A stretch of 64,000 bases of DNA from Sphaerisporangium siamense (GCF_014205275.1 NZ_JACHND010000001.1:7440001-7504000), one strand, 5' to 3'; shown: positions 39,013-48,472, counted from the first letter of the stretch. Translations and numbers: made by a program. The notes: generated by a model from the letters alone, not told the origin.

Positions 39013-40098
39013 TCAGTAGCCGACGTAGCCGGAGCCGTTCTTCCTGCCGACGACGCCGGGGACGTTGGACACCGAGCCGTAGCGCTCGATGGCGTAGCGG
39101 ACGCCGGCGATGATGTTGTCGATCGGGTCGTAGATGTTCTTGTGGCCGGGCAGCGACCAGCGGGAGAAGGTCGGGTCGATGGTCTGCATGAGCCCCTTGG
39201 AGGGGTGACCGGCGGCGGCGTTGGAGTCCCAGTTGTTGATGGCGTGCGGGTTGCCGCCGGACTCGTGCTGGATGATCATCCAGATGTCGTTCATGTTCAT
39301 CTTCTCGACCGGGTAGCCGTGGGCCCTGAGTATCTCCACGGCCTGGCGTATCCACTCGGCGACCTCCCCCTTGGGGGCGGGCCCACCGCCCGGGGGCGGC
39401 GGGCCGCTCGGGCCGTACCCGCCGAAACCACCGCCCGAGGAGGGCCCCCCGCCGCCACCGCGCAGTGCCGGGTCGATCTCGCCGGCGGGGACCGGTGTCC
39501 ACTCGGTGTCGTTCCCGGGGAGGGGGACGAACGTCTGGTCCCCTGCGGCGGGAATGGACGCGAAGGTGGGCGAGGCGCCCTTGAGGTGCTCGCCGATCTC
39601 GCCGGACGCCGTGGACAGCGCGGTCTCGGCGCTCCGGACGTACCCCTTGGCGAGCGACACGGCCTTGCCGACCTGCTCGGAGATGCCGGCCTTGAGCTGC
39701 TCCTCGGTGGCGTGCGGGTTGCGCCGCCGGTAGTCGGCCACCCAGGCGAGCAGGTCGTCGCAGACGTCCACGACGTCGCCCCGGGCCCGCTCGACCGCTC
39801 CCGCGACGGTGTCGAGGGAGTTGGCGCAGGCGCCGAGCGCGTCGTGCAGCGCGTCGCCGGCCCGCACGTACCGCCGCATGTAGGTGACGAAGGCGTCGGC
39901 CGAGGCGCCCTTCCACGCCGCGTCCACCCGGGTGACGGCCGCGCCGAGCGTCTCGAACGGTTCGGCGCAGCCGCCCGCGGCCTTGCGCCAGCGTGCCGCG
40001 ATGCCTCGGATGGCGGCCGGGTCGCCTTTGGTCTTGTCGGCCAGGGCGACGAGTTCCTGACCGCCGGGGAGCGCCGCTACGGCCCCCATGTCGGTCAT
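39013..40098 (-). CDS. WXG100-type domain fused to lytic transglycosylase (SLT) domain
   Basis: A 361-residue protein. The N-terminal about 150 residues are helical with VDAAWKGASADAFVTYMRRY, a W-x-G turn typical of WXG100/ESX proteins. A Gly/Pro-rich linker (residues 210-240) follows. The C-terminal domain (about 250-361) has IIQHESGGNPHAINNWDSN with the catalytic Glu near 279, then GHPSKGLMQTIDPTF, the SLT signature. It would cleave peptidoglycan to open a path for the secretion machine or effector. No classical signal peptide is present, so it is probably itself an ESX substrate. It is coupled to the upstream WXG gene by ATGA overlap at 40095-40098. ATG 40098 is the start; ATG 40089 is possible. 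Confidence 0.88.
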   Translation of the reverse strand: MTDMGAVAALPGGQELVALADKTKGDPAAIRGIAARWRKAAGGCAEPFETLGAAVTRVDAAWKGASADAFVTYMRRYVRAGDALHDALGACANSLDTVAGAVERARGDVVDVCDDLLAWVADYRRRNPHATEEQLKAGISEQVGKAVSLAKGYVRSAETALSTASGEIGEHLKGASPTFASIPAAGDQTFVPLPGNDTEWTPVPAGEIDPALRGGGGGPSSGGGFGGYGPSGPPPPGGGPAPKGEVAEWIRQAVEILRAHGYPVEKMNMNDIWMIIQHESGGNPHAINNWDSNAAAGHPSKGLMQTIDPTFSRWSLPGHKNIYDPIDNIIAGVRYAIERYGSVSNVPGVVGRKNGSGYVGY

Positions 40099-40403
40099 AG
40101 CGCTGGAAGTCCCTTCTTGGTGGCGTGGTGCGCCTTACGGACGTTCTCCTCGATGAGGTCCAAGGCCCGCTCCACGCCGTCGAACCTGCTCGCGACCGTG
40201 CCCAGCTCGCCGTCGGCGTGCCCGTCGACCCGTCCGACGGCGCCGACGAGGGCCTCGGCCCCGGCCAGCGTGCCGAACAGGGACGCGGACGGGGCGTCCT
40301 TGGGCGGGAAGCCGTCGCCCACGGCGGCGAGCCGGCCTCTCTGGGTGCGCACGGCGCCGCGCAACTTCGCGAGCGCCTCGCGGTTGAGCTCGATACCCGA
40401 CAC
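40095..40403 (-). CDS. Small helical ESX-like protein, partner of WXG-transglycosylase
   Basis: A 102-residue protein read from GTG 40403 (VSGIELNREALAKLRGAV) with GGGAGG upstream. It is predicted to be two helices joined by a loop (PPKDAPSASLFGTLAGAEAL), lacking a clear WxG but of WXG100 size. The stop codon overlaps the transglycosylase start by 4 bp, so the two proteins are made together and may be secreted as a heterodimer. The family assignment rests on size, helicity and context. Confidence 0.65.
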   Translation of the reverse strand: MSGIELNREALAKLRGAVRTQRGRLAAVGDGFPPKDAPSASLFGTLAGAEALVGAVGRVDGHADGELGTVASRFDGVERALDLIEENVRKAHHATKKGLPAL

Positions 40404-40471
40404 CGGAACGGCCCCCTCCCGATGCGACCGGACCCCGTACCATCCGACCCACCGCCACCTTACCCACCACA

Positions 40472-40491
40472 CCGCCCATACGCGATCATTT
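40472..40491. repeat. Imperfect 20-bp direct repeat, copy 2 of 2
   Basis: Partner of the repeat at 38827-38846. It lies in the divergent gap between the small ESX-like gene (minus) and the DUF574 methyltransferase (plus), where promoters of both are expected. Confidence 0.35.
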
Positions 40492-40574
40492 CCCGCCGTC
40501 CCCGCACACGGGGCGTATGCCGATCTCTGCGACGGTGATTGACGGGTTTCGGACGGCAGAAGAGGATGATTTTC

Positions 40575-41375
40575 GTGACAGAGGGCACTTCCCCCAAGCT
40601 TGATCAGAGTCGTCCGAATTCCGCGCGGATGTGGAACTACTGGGTGGGCGGCAAGGACTACTACCCGGTCGACCAAGAGGTCGGCGACAAGATCATCGAG
40701 GTGTTCCCGAACATCCTCGACGTCGCCCGGCATTCCCGGGCCTTCCTCGGCCGCGCGGTGCGCCACCTGGCCGGCGAGGCGGGCATCCGGCAGTTCCTGG
40801 ACGTCGGCACGGGGCTTCCCACGCACGACAACACGCACGAGGTCGCCCAGCGGATCGCGCCCGAGAGCCGCATCGTCTACGTGGACAACGACCCTCTGGT
40901 CCTGGTGCACGCGCAGGCGCTGCTGACCAGCAGCCCGCAGGGCAGGTGCGCCTACATCGACGCCGACGTGCGCGACCCCGCCAAGATCCTCGCCGGGGCG
41001 GCGGAGACGCTGGACCTCGGCCGCCCGGTGGCGCTGATGATGCTGGGCATCATGGGCAACGTCACCGACGATGAGGAGGCGTACCGGATCGTGCGCCACC
41101 TGCTGAACGCGCTCGCGCCGGGCAGTTACCTGGCGCTCAACGACGGCACCAGCGTCGTCCACGGCTCGGCCCGCGACGACGCGATCGAGATCTCCAACGA
41201 CGAGGGCGGCGAGCCGTACGTGTCCCGCACCCCCGAGCAGATCGCGCGGTTCTTCGACGGCCTCGAACTCCTGGACCCGGGCGTGGTCCCGACCTCCCGG
41301 TGGCGCCCGGAGAACACCCCGTTCGGCGTCCCCGACGCCGTGGACGCCTTCTGCGGCCTCGCCAGGAAGCCCTAG
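40575..41375 (+). CDS. DUF574-type SAM-dependent methyltransferase
   Basis: A 266-residue member of the S-adenosylmethionine methyltransferase family (DUF574, Methyltransf_19) that is greatly expanded in actinobacteria. Visible are the family N-terminus RPNSARMWNYWVGGKDYYPVD, SAM motif I FLDVGTGLPTHDNTHEVAQ, RIVYVDNDPLVLVHAQAL and LALNDGTSVVHG. The acceptor is unknown for most members. GTG 40575 is preferred since AGAAGAGG ends 9 bases upstream; an ATG at 40566 is too close to it. It is divergent from the small ESX-like gene and lies inside the ESX locus, but such genes occur in many contexts. Confidence 0.92.
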   Translation: MTEGTSPKLDQSRPNSARMWNYWVGGKDYYPVDQEVGDKIIEVFPNILDVARHSRAFLGRAVRHLAGEAGIRQFLDVGTGLPTHDNTHEVAQRIAPESRIVYVDNDPLVLVHAQALLTSSPQGRCAYIDADVRDPAKILAGAAETLDLGRPVALMMLGIMGNVTDDEEAYRIVRHLLNALAPGSYLALNDGTSVVHGSARDDAIEISNDEGGEPYVSRTPEQIARFFDGLELLDPGVVPTSRWRPENTPFGVPDAVDAFCGLARKP

Positions 41376-41392
41376 ACCCCGGAGACGCGAAG

Positions 41393-41433
41393 GCGCGCCC
41401 GGCCCGGCGGAAAAGGTCGCCGGGCGGGCACGC
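41393..41433. terminator. Bidirectional hairpin between convergent genes
   Basis: GCGCGCCCGGCCCGGCG pairs with CGCCGGGCGGGCACGC around a GAAAAGGT loop. It separates the methyltransferase stop (41375) from the stop of the minus-strand gene at 41448, serving both directions. Confidence 0.6.
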
Positions 41434-41447
41434 CCGAGGTGCGAGGA

Positions 41448-41927
41448 TTACTGCTTTCTTTGCAGAGCGCGGTGCAGCTTGAGCAGGTTCGAGATCAGCT
41501 TGGCGACGTCGTTGTTCTCGGCGTCGGCGGAGTACTGACGGGACGAGTTGATGTCCTCGGTGCGGAGACCCCACTCCTTGGCATGTGCCGGACCAGCCAG
41601 AGGCGAGTACGTCTTGCCCTGCCACGTGTGGCCGTATTGCGCGAAGAACTGGTCCATCAATTGTGGTATGACCCCGGCGACCGCCGCGGCCGAGGGAATG
41701 GCCGTCCCGAGAACCGCTTCCACGTCGGTGGTCTCAAGGCGGCCCGCGCCGAACCTGGCGATGCCCGCGTCCCCGATGAGCTGCCTGAGCAGCGCGAGGA
41801 CCAGCTCGGCCAGTCTCGCCCGGGGTACGGTCACCGGCTCCTTCGTCTTCTTCTCGGGAGGAGGCGGCGGCTTGTCTCCGCCGCCCGCCCCCGAAGCCGC
41901 CCCACCTTCTGGCAGTATTTCCGTCAT
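41448..41927 (-). CDS. Hypothetical protein downstream of eccC
   Basis: A 159-residue soluble protein from ATG 41927 with AAGGGG upstream. After a Pro/Lys-rich stretch (KPPPPPEKKTKEPVTVP) comes a helical domain, then IPQLMDQFFAQYGHTWQGKTYSPLAGPAHAKEWGLRTEDINSSRQYSAD in part. No family was recognised. It follows eccC on the same strand after 235 bp, a gap that is AT-rich and contains the inverted repeat GGGGTATG (42073-42080) / CATACCCC (42109-42116), so it probably has its own promoter. Its role in secretion is unproven. Confidence 0.7.
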   Translation of the reverse strand: MTEILPEGGAASGAGGGDKPPPPPEKKTKEPVTVPRARLAELVLALLRQLIGDAGIARFGAGRLETTDVEAVLGTAIPSAAAVAGVIPQLMDQFFAQYGHTWQGKTYSPLAGPAHAKEWGLRTEDINSSRQYSADAENNDVAKLISNLLKLHRALQRKQ

Positions 41928-42162
41928 GTGACCCCTTCTCGGCTTTTTGGCATTCCCCTGAAGTCCCACAAGTAAACAGGCCCTCAATAAAGAGCGCCAA
42001 CTTACCTTTGAGTCACATGTAGCATACTTCAAGATACGATATGTTAATAATGCGGCATTAAAGAGCTTTAGAGGGGTATGCCGGATTTACTCAAGGGAAA
42101 TTCACCCCCATACCCCCCGAAAAGCCCGCACAGCTGAATCCCGGGCATGCCAGGCGAATGGG

Positions 42163-45100
42163 TCAGCTCTGGGGAGCCGACGGGGCCAGGAAGGCGGTCT
42201 GGATCAGGCGGCTGCCGGAGCGGCGGTCCACGTAGTACCCGCGGCCGGGCGGCAGCGCGTGCGGGCGGACGCCGAACAGCACGCCCTCGTCACGGTCGCC
42301 GGACAGGATGACGGCCGGGCTGGCCATGTCCTTGAGGCGCTGCATGACCGGGTCGTACATCGCCCGCCCCGCGCCGCCCATCGCGCGGGCGAGCACCAGG
42401 TGCAGGCCGATGTCGCGCGCCTGCGGCAGCAGGTCCAGCAGCGGCGCGATGGGGTTGGCCCCGGTGGCGACCAGGTCGTAGTCGTCCACGACGAAGTACA
42501 GGTCGGCGCCCTTCCACCAGGTGCGCGAACGGAGTTGGTCGGGGGTGAGGTCCGGCGGCGGAAGCCGCTTGGTCAGCGCCTCGCGCGCCTCCAGGACCAT
42601 CTCGGCCGCCGTGGTGCTGGAGGCGGCGTAGCCTATGCGGTGCTCGGTATAGGCGGCGTCCAGCAGCGAGCGCCGGTAGTCGATGACGATGAGCCGCGCC
42701 TGCGCGGGAGTGTGCCGGGCGACGATCCCTTCCGCGACCAGCCGCAGCAGGTTGGACTTGCCGCTCTCGGTGTCGCCGATAACGGTCAGGTGCGGGTCGG
42801 TCTCGAAGTCGGCCGAGACCGGGGACAGGGTGGCCTCGTCGATGCCGATGGGGACGCGCGCCCCGGTCTGCTCCGGCCCCGGCAGCGCGTCGGCGGGCAG
42901 GACGGCGGGCAGCAGCCGGACGCGCGGCGCGGGCGGCCCCTGCCACGCCTCGCGGACGGCGTCGACGAGCGCGCGGACGCCCACGGTGAGGTCGTCGGTC
43001 TGCCGGACGCCGTCGATGCGGGGCAGCGCGCCGAGGAAGTGGAACCCCTCGCGGGTGAGTCCCCGCCCCGGCATGCCCTCGGGCACGGCCAGCGCCGTCT
43101 TGCGGTTCACCTCGGACTCGTAGGCGTCGCCGAGCCGCAGCTCCAGCCGGGAGCCGAACAGGTCGCGGATGCCGGGCCGGAACTCCGACCACTTGTTGGT
43201 CGCGGCGACGACGTGGACGCCGTAGCCCAGGCCGCGGGCGGCCAGGTCGGTGATGGTGGGCTCCAGCGCGTCGAACTCCTGGCGGACGGTCAGCCAGCCG
43301 TCCACGACCAGGAAGACGTCGCCGAACTCGTTGCCGGTGATCGCGCCCTCGGCGACCATGCGCCGGTAGGTGGCGAAGGAGTCGATGCCCCGTTCGGCGA
43401 ACTCGCGCTCGCGCCGCTGCATCAGCGCGGTGACCTCGGCGACGGTGCGGCGGACGCGGTCGCCGTCCAGGCGGTTGGCCACGCCGCCCACGTGCGGCAG
43501 CCCTTCGAGGGAGGACAGCGTGCCGCCGCCGAAGTCCAGGCAGTAGAACTGCGCCTCGCGCGGGGTGTGGGTGAGCGCGAGCCCGGCGATGAGCGTGCGC
43601 AGCAGCGTGCTCTTGCCGCTCTGCGGCGCGCCGACGACGGCGAGGTGGCCGGCCGCGCCGGACAGGTCGACGCCGAGCGGGTCCCGGCGCTGCTCGAAGG
43701 GCCGGTCCACGATGCCGAGGACCGCGCGCAGCTTGCCGCGCCCGGCCCAGCCGGTGGTGGACAGGCCGTGCTCGCGGGTGATGCTGAGCGGCGGCAGCAG
43801 GTGGCTGAGCGTGAGCGGCTCGGCCAGCGGCGGCAGCCAGATGCGGTGTGCGGGCGGGCCGTGCCCCTGGAACTGGCGGACCATGATGTCGAGCAGGCTG
43901 TCCCTGCCCACCGCCGGGGGCCGCGGCTCGGGCTCGGGCCGCCGCACGGGCGTGGGCACGGGGATGTGGGAGGTGCCGTAGACGACGACCTGGCGGCGGT
44001 CGGCGGGGGCGCGGCGCTCCTGGCGGCTCTCGGGGGCGAACGCGCCGGAGACGTAGGCGGCCTTGAAGCGGGTCATGCCGCTGTTGTCGAACTTCAGGTA
44101 GCCGTTGCCGGGCGCGGGGGGCAGCTCGTAGGCGTCGGCGACGCCGAGCACGACGCGGCTCTCCATGGCCGAGAAGGTACGCAGGCCGATCCGGTAGGAC
44201 AGGTGGGTGTCCAGGCCGCGCAGCCTGCCCTCCTCCAGGCGCTGCGAGGCGAGCAGCAGGTGGACGCCGAGCGAGCGGCCGAGGCGGCCGATCATGACGA
44301 ACAGGTCGATGAACTCGGGCTTGGCCGACAGCAGCTCGCTGAACTCGTCCAGGACGACGAACAGCGTGGGCATGGCCCGCAGGTCGGCGCCCTGTTCCCT
44401 GGCGCGCTCGTAGTCGCGCAGCGAGGCGTAGTTGCCGGCGGCGCGCAGCAGCTCCTGGCGGCGCACCATCTCGCCGTTGAGCGCGTCGTACATGCGGTCG
44501 ACGAGGGGTAGCTCGTCCTCCAGGTTGGTGATGACCGCCGAGACGTGCGGGAGCGTGTCCAGGCCGAGGAAGGTCGCGCCGCCCTTGAAGTCGACGAGCA
44601 CGAAGTTGAGGATCTCGGAGGAGTGGGTGGCGGCGAGGCCGAGCACGAGCGTGCGCAGCAGCTCGCTCTTGCCGGAGCCGGTCGCGCCGATGATCAGCCC
44701 GTGCGGTCCCATGCCGCCCTGGGCGGACTCCTTGATGTCCAGCTCGACCACGCGGCCGTCGGCGCCGAGGCCGATCGGCACCCGCAGCCGGTTGCGCGCC
44801 GCCCGCGGACGCCACAGCCCGGGGATGTCCAGGCGCAGCGGGTCGGCGACGCCGAGCAGGTCGGTGAGCGTCATGTCGGCGCCGAGGACGTCCTGGCCGT
44901 CGCCGCTCTTGGCCGGGGAGGCGCGCAGCGGGGCGAGCTGGCGGGCCAGCGCGTCGGCCTGCAGGTACGTCAGCCGGTCGGGGCGGCCGAGGCCGTTGAC
45001 GATCTCCTTGCCCGCGTGGTCGAGGACGACGCGGTTGAACCGGTCGGACAGGACCTCCAGCCGCAGCGTGGCGCCCTCCTCCACCGGCGCGGCGGCGCCG

Positions 45101-46134
45101 CCGAGGTCGATGACGGTGACGCCCTGGATGGCGTCCGCGCCGAGCTGGGAGTCCTGCGGGACGTACCCGCCGTCCAGGATCACCACGTGGTAGGGCAGCG
45201 ACTCGGCGGAGGCGCCGGGCCGGAACCGGCCGCGGTCCTTCAGCTCGCCGCCGAGCAGCCGGTCGAGGTCGCGCAGGTCTTCGGCGATGAGCCGGACGGG
45301 GCCGGCGGCGTCGATCTCCTCGGAGTGCAGGGCGTGCGGCAGCCATTTGACCCACTCCCACTGGGCCAGCCATTCCTTGCCGGCGCACACGGCGATCCGC
45401 ATGTCCTCCGGGGAGTGGAAGACGGCGAGCTGCCCGATCAGCGCCCTGACCAGGTCGCGCGCGGCGGCGGGGTCGCCGGTGGGCAGGATGCGGGCGAAGG
45501 AGTGCAGGGCCAGCGCGATCGGCAGGTCGTCCACGGAGGAGTGGGCGCGGACGAAGCGGCGCAGCGCGCCGGCGGCCATGGCGTCGAGGTCCTCGACGGG
45601 CTTGGAGTCGGGCGGGATGAGCTGGACGGCGAGCCGCTGGGTGCCGGTGCCGGCCCGCACGGTGGCGAAGTCGCCGTCGCGGGGGCGCCGCTCCCACAGG
45701 CGGGGGCCCATGACGAACGACCAGAGCGCGTCGGGGTCGGGGCCGTTCCACTGGAGCGCCTCGCGCTGCTGCCGCGCCGCCCTGCGCACCTTCCTGCGGG
45801 TCTGGGACAGGTAGCGGAAGTAGTCGCGGCGCAGGCCGTTGAGGCGGGACTTGCGCTCGCCGGAGGCCCGGCCGAGCTGGCTCAGGCTCATGCCGACCAT
45901 GGACAGCGCGAACATGCCGCTGGCGACGTACATGATGGGGCTGCCGCCCGCGCCGGCGGTGAACATCAGGCCCATGGCGGCGCCGCCGGCGACCATCGGC
46001 ATGAAGGTGAGGATCTGCCCGAACCCACCGGAGGTGGTCTCGGGGATCTCCGGCGGGGACTCCAGCAGGATCTCGCCGCGGGGCGGCGCCGGAGGCGGCC
46101 GGCGCTCGGGACGCCGGACGACGACAGTTCCCAC
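42163..46134 (-). CDS. eccC: Type VII secretion motor ATPase EccC
   Basis: FtsK/SpoIIIE-family hexameric ATPase that recognises WXG substrates and drives export; cytoplasmic with an N-terminal membrane anchor. The 1323-residue single chain has two hydrophobic helices (about residues 40-85) and three ATPase domains with Walker A motifs GATGSGKSE (about 481), GAPQSGKST (about 833) and GDTESGKSN (about 1118). Only domain 1 has a complete Walker B with catalytic Glu (FVVLDEFSELL); domain 2 reads VFLVVDGW and domain 3 YFVVDDYD, the usual pattern where domains 2 and 3 act in regulation and signal binding. GTG 46134 (VGTVVVRRPERR) follows GGGGGAG. It diverges from eccD across 221 bp holding both promoters. 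Confidence 0.97.
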   Translation of the reverse strand: MGTVVVRRPERRPPPAPPRGEILLESPPEIPETTSGGFGQILTFMPMVAGGAAMGLMFTAGAGGSPIMYVASGMFALSMVGMSLSQLGRASGERKSRLNGLRRDYFRYLSQTRRKVRRAARQQREALQWNGPDPDALWSFVMGPRLWERRPRDGDFATVRAGTGTQRLAVQLIPPDSKPVEDLDAMAAGALRRFVRAHSSVDDLPIALALHSFARILPTGDPAAARDLVRALIGQLAVFHSPEDMRIAVCAGKEWLAQWEWVKWLPHALHSEEIDAAGPVRLIAEDLRDLDRLLGGELKDRGRFRPGASAESLPYHVVILDGGYVPQDSQLGADAIQGVTVIDLGGAAAPVEEGATLRLEVLSDRFNRVVLDHAGKEIVNGLGRPDRLTYLQADALARQLAPLRASPAKSGDGQDVLGADMTLTDLLGVADPLRLDIPGLWRPRAARNRLRVPIGLGADGRVVELDIKESAQGGMGPHGLIIGATGSGKSELLRTLVLGLAATHSSEILNFVLVDFKGGATFLGLDTLPHVSAVITNLEDELPLVDRMYDALNGEMVRRQELLRAAGNYASLRDYERAREQGADLRAMPTLFVVLDEFSELLSAKPEFIDLFVMIGRLGRSLGVHLLLASQRLEEGRLRGLDTHLSYRIGLRTFSAMESRVVLGVADAYELPPAPGNGYLKFDNSGMTRFKAAYVSGAFAPESRQERRAPADRRQVVVYGTSHIPVPTPVRRPEPEPRPPAVGRDSLLDIMVRQFQGHGPPAHRIWLPPLAEPLTLSHLLPPLSITREHGLSTTGWAGRGKLRAVLGIVDRPFEQRRDPLGVDLSGAAGHLAVVGAPQSGKSTLLRTLIAGLALTHTPREAQFYCLDFGGGTLSSLEGLPHVGGVANRLDGDRVRRTVAEVTALMQRREREFAERGIDSFATYRRMVAEGAITGNEFGDVFLVVDGWLTVRQEFDALEPTITDLAARGLGYGVHVVAATNKWSEFRPGIRDLFGSRLELRLGDAYESEVNRKTALAVPEGMPGRGLTREGFHFLGALPRIDGVRQTDDLTVGVRALVDAVREAWQGPPAPRVRLLPAVLPADALPGPEQTGARVPIGIDEATLSPVSADFETDPHLTVIGDTESGKSNLLRLVAEGIVARHTPAQARLIVIDYRRSLLDAAYTEHRIGYAASSTTAAEMVLEAREALTKRLPPPDLTPDQLRSRTWWKGADLYFVVDDYDLVATGANPIAPLLDLLPQARDIGLHLVLARAMGGAGRAMYDPVMQRLKDMASPAVILSGDRDEGVLFGVRPHALPPGRGYYVDRRSGSRLIQTAFLAPSAPQS

Positions 46135-46355
46135 GTCGCTCCCCCTGTGTCGCGGACCTGGTCCTCCGCGGCCTCCGTGCCGCGGCCCGGCCGCGGGCCT
46201 TCCGGAGACCTCGTGTCTGGGCCAACCGTAGCGAATCCAGATCTTCGTCCCCGCCCGATCTCCAAGAAAGCGCGCATCACTCCCAAAGATGGAAATGTCG
46301 GCCATCGCCGAGCCGGTGGGGCCGCTACGGTATTGCGCGTGATGAAGGAGTCGGC

Positions 46356-47843
46356 GTGACGCTGAACCCCACGGCGGGACCACCCCCCATACCGGGACCG
46401 CCGGCCGGACCGCCCGCGCCGGACGGGGCGCCCCGCGCGGCCGTCCTGCATCCGCCCGGCCCGGCCGTGGCGATGAGCCGGGTCACGATCGTCACCCCCC
46501 GCAAGCGGGTCGACCTGGCGATCCCCTCCGACCTCCCGCTCGCCCACCTGCTGCCGAACCTCCTGGCCGCCGCGGGCGAGAGCCCCGACCAGGCCGCGTT
46601 CACCACGACCGGCTGGGCGCTCCAGCGCGTGGGCGGCAGGCCGCTCAGCCTGGACGCGGGCCTGTCGGCGCTCGGCGTGCGCGACGGCGAGGTGCTGTAC
46701 CTGCTGCCCCGCCCGTCCGAGCTGCCCGAGGCCGTCTTCGACGACGTCGCCGACACCATCGCCACCGGCATCAAGGAGAGGTCCGGCCGCTGGCAGCCCC
46801 GCCACACCCGGGCCACCGGTCTCGGCGCCACCGCGGCCTGCCTGGTCGCGGGCGCGCTCGCCCTCACCGTCGCCGTCGCCGGTCCGCCGTGGCGGCTCGC
46901 CACGATCGTCGCGGGCGCGCTCGCCCTGCTGCTGGTGGGCGCGGGGGCCGCGCTGTCGCGGGCGCTCGGCGACGCGGGGGCCGGAGCCGTCGCCGGGTAC
47001 GCCGCCCTGCCGTACGCCTTCCTGGCCGGGCTCTTCGCCACGGGCGGGGACGCGGGCCTGACGTGGTTCGGCGCGCCCGGCCTGCTCGCGGCGTTCGCCG
47101 TCACCGCGCTCGCCGCCACGATCGCCGGCTGGGCCGTCGCCGAAGGGCTCCCCGCCTTCTTCGGCGTCGCGCTCGCCTCGATCACCGGGGCCGCGGGCGC
47201 CGCCGCCGTCATGGTGTGGGGCGTGCCCGCCCCGGGCGTCGCCGCGCTGACCGCCGCCCTCGTGCTGGCCTGCACGCCGCTGATCCCCACGCTGTCGTTC
47301 CGGCTGGCACGGCTGCCGCTGCCGTCCGCCCCCAGGAACGCCGACGAACTGCGCGCCGACGACCAGGAGCTCGACGGGCCCGACGTCAAGAGGCGCGCCG
47401 TGGACGCCGAGCGGTTCGCCACCGGCCTCGCCGCGGGCGTCGCCCTGGTCGCGGTCGCCGCCGAGCTGCTCCTGCTCGGCTCGCCCGGGTGGACCGGCGT
47501 GGCCATGCGGGTCACGCTGGCCTTCGCCCTGCTGATGCGCGCCCGGGTCTTCCTCGGCGTCGGCCAGCGCCTGTGGCTGATCGGAGCCGGGCTCGCGGGC
47601 CTGGTGCTCCTGCTGGTCGCGGTGGCGCTGACCGGGACCACGGCCGCGCTGCTCGTCCTGCCGGGGCTGCTCGTCATGGCGGCGATCGCGGCGGGCATGG
47701 GGCTGTTCCTCCCCCAGCGCCGCCCCACGCCGTTCTGGGGACGCGCCGGGGACATCGTGGAGTTCGTGCTGATCGCCGGGATGTTCCCGCTGGCCCTCGG
47801 CGTGCTGGACGTCTACTCCTGGGTGCGCGGCCTGGCCGGGTGA
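46356..47843 (+). CDS. eccD: Type VII secretion membrane channel protein EccD
   Basis: Core channel subunit of the ESX membrane complex. The 495-residue protein has a Pro-rich start, a ubiquitin-like cytoplasmic domain (about residues 40-120: SRVTIVTPRKRVDLAIPSDL...VLYLLP) and about eleven transmembrane helices from residue 150 to the end. GTG 46356 is preceded by AAGGAG at 7 bases. It diverges from eccC and is followed by a YbaB-like gene on the same strand after 169 bp. No eccE was recognised beside it, although eccD and eccE are often adjacent in other systems. Confidence 0.95.
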   Translation: MTLNPTAGPPPIPGPPAGPPAPDGAPRAAVLHPPGPAVAMSRVTIVTPRKRVDLAIPSDLPLAHLLPNLLAAAGESPDQAAFTTTGWALQRVGGRPLSLDAGLSALGVRDGEVLYLLPRPSELPEAVFDDVADTIATGIKERSGRWQPRHTRATGLGATAACLVAGALALTVAVAGPPWRLATIVAGALALLLVGAGAALSRALGDAGAGAVAGYAALPYAFLAGLFATGGDAGLTWFGAPGLLAAFAVTALAATIAGWAVAEGLPAFFGVALASITGAAGAAAVMVWGVPAPGVAALTAALVLACTPLIPTLSFRLARLPLPSAPRNADELRADDQELDGPDVKRRAVDAERFATGLAAGVALVAVAAELLLLGSPGWTGVAMRVTLAFALLMRARVFLGVGQRLWLIGAGLAGLVLLLVAVALTGTTAALLVLPGLLVMAAIAAGMGLFLPQRRPTPFWGRAGDIVEFVLIAGMFPLALGVLDVYSWVRGLAG

Positions 47844-48012
47844 CCCGGCGGCCCGCGGCCTCAGCCCGGCCGGTGGTCGTCCATCACGCGGGCGGCCTCC
47901 TCCAGCCACGCCCGCACCCGCCGATCATCGTTCACGCACGGGCACGCGGGGTGATCCATCGCTGTAGGGTCCTCGATGTCGGCTTTGCCGCGGCGGCGAA
48001 GGAGAGTGGCGC

Positions 48013-48456
48013 ATGACCGAGTTCGGCGACTTCGCCGGCATCGACCTGGAGAAGCTGCTCAACCAGGCCCAGGAGCAGTTCGCCCGCGTCGAAGGGCTGC
48101 AACGGCGGCTCGCCGAGCTAGTGGGCCGTGCCCAGGACAAGGACCACCTGGTCACCGTCGAGTACGGCGCCGAGGGGCTGCGCGAGCTGGAGCTGAACCC
48201 GCGCGCCATGCGGCTGGCCTCCAACGACCTGGCCGCGCTGATCAAGACGGTGTCCGGGGACGCGGCCCGCGACCTGCGCGAGAAGACGGACGAGGCCATG
48301 GCGGAGGTCTTCGGCGCCGAGGACGACCCCATGCGCCTGCTGGAGGACCCCGAGGCCGCGATCGCCCGCGCCAAGGAGGCCGAGGACGCCTACAACCGCG
48401 TCTTCGACGACGTCATGTCCGAGCTGGACCGCGTCCGCCGCCGCCTCGACCTCTGA
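48013..48456 (+). CDS. YbaB/EbfC family protein, ESX-associated
   Basis: A 147-residue protein with AAGGAG upstream of ATG 48013. It has the YbaB layout: a first helix (LEKLLNQAQEQFARVEGLQRRLAELVGRA), two strands (HLVTVEYGAEGLRELELNP), and a C-terminal helix, plus an extra acidic helical tail (DDPMRLLEDPEAAIARAKEAED). It is the second such protein in the locus (the other starts at 26030). It lies between eccD and convergent WXG-linked genes. A role in DNA binding or as an ESX chaperone is not settled. Confidence 0.8.
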   Translation: MTEFGDFAGIDLEKLLNQAQEQFARVEGLQRRLAELVGRAQDKDHLVTVEYGAEGLRELELNPRAMRLASNDLAALIKTVSGDAARDLREKTDEAMAEVFGAEDDPMRLLEDPEAAIARAKEAEDAYNRVFDDVMSELDRVRRRLDL

Positions 48457-48472
48457 CGGACCCGGCGCGGCC

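Noticed and set aside
42290-46225. Alternative long frame on the same strand as eccC
   Set aside because: It is the +1 shadow of eccC, Arg/Pro-rich with no motif, whereas the eccC frame has three ATPase domains.
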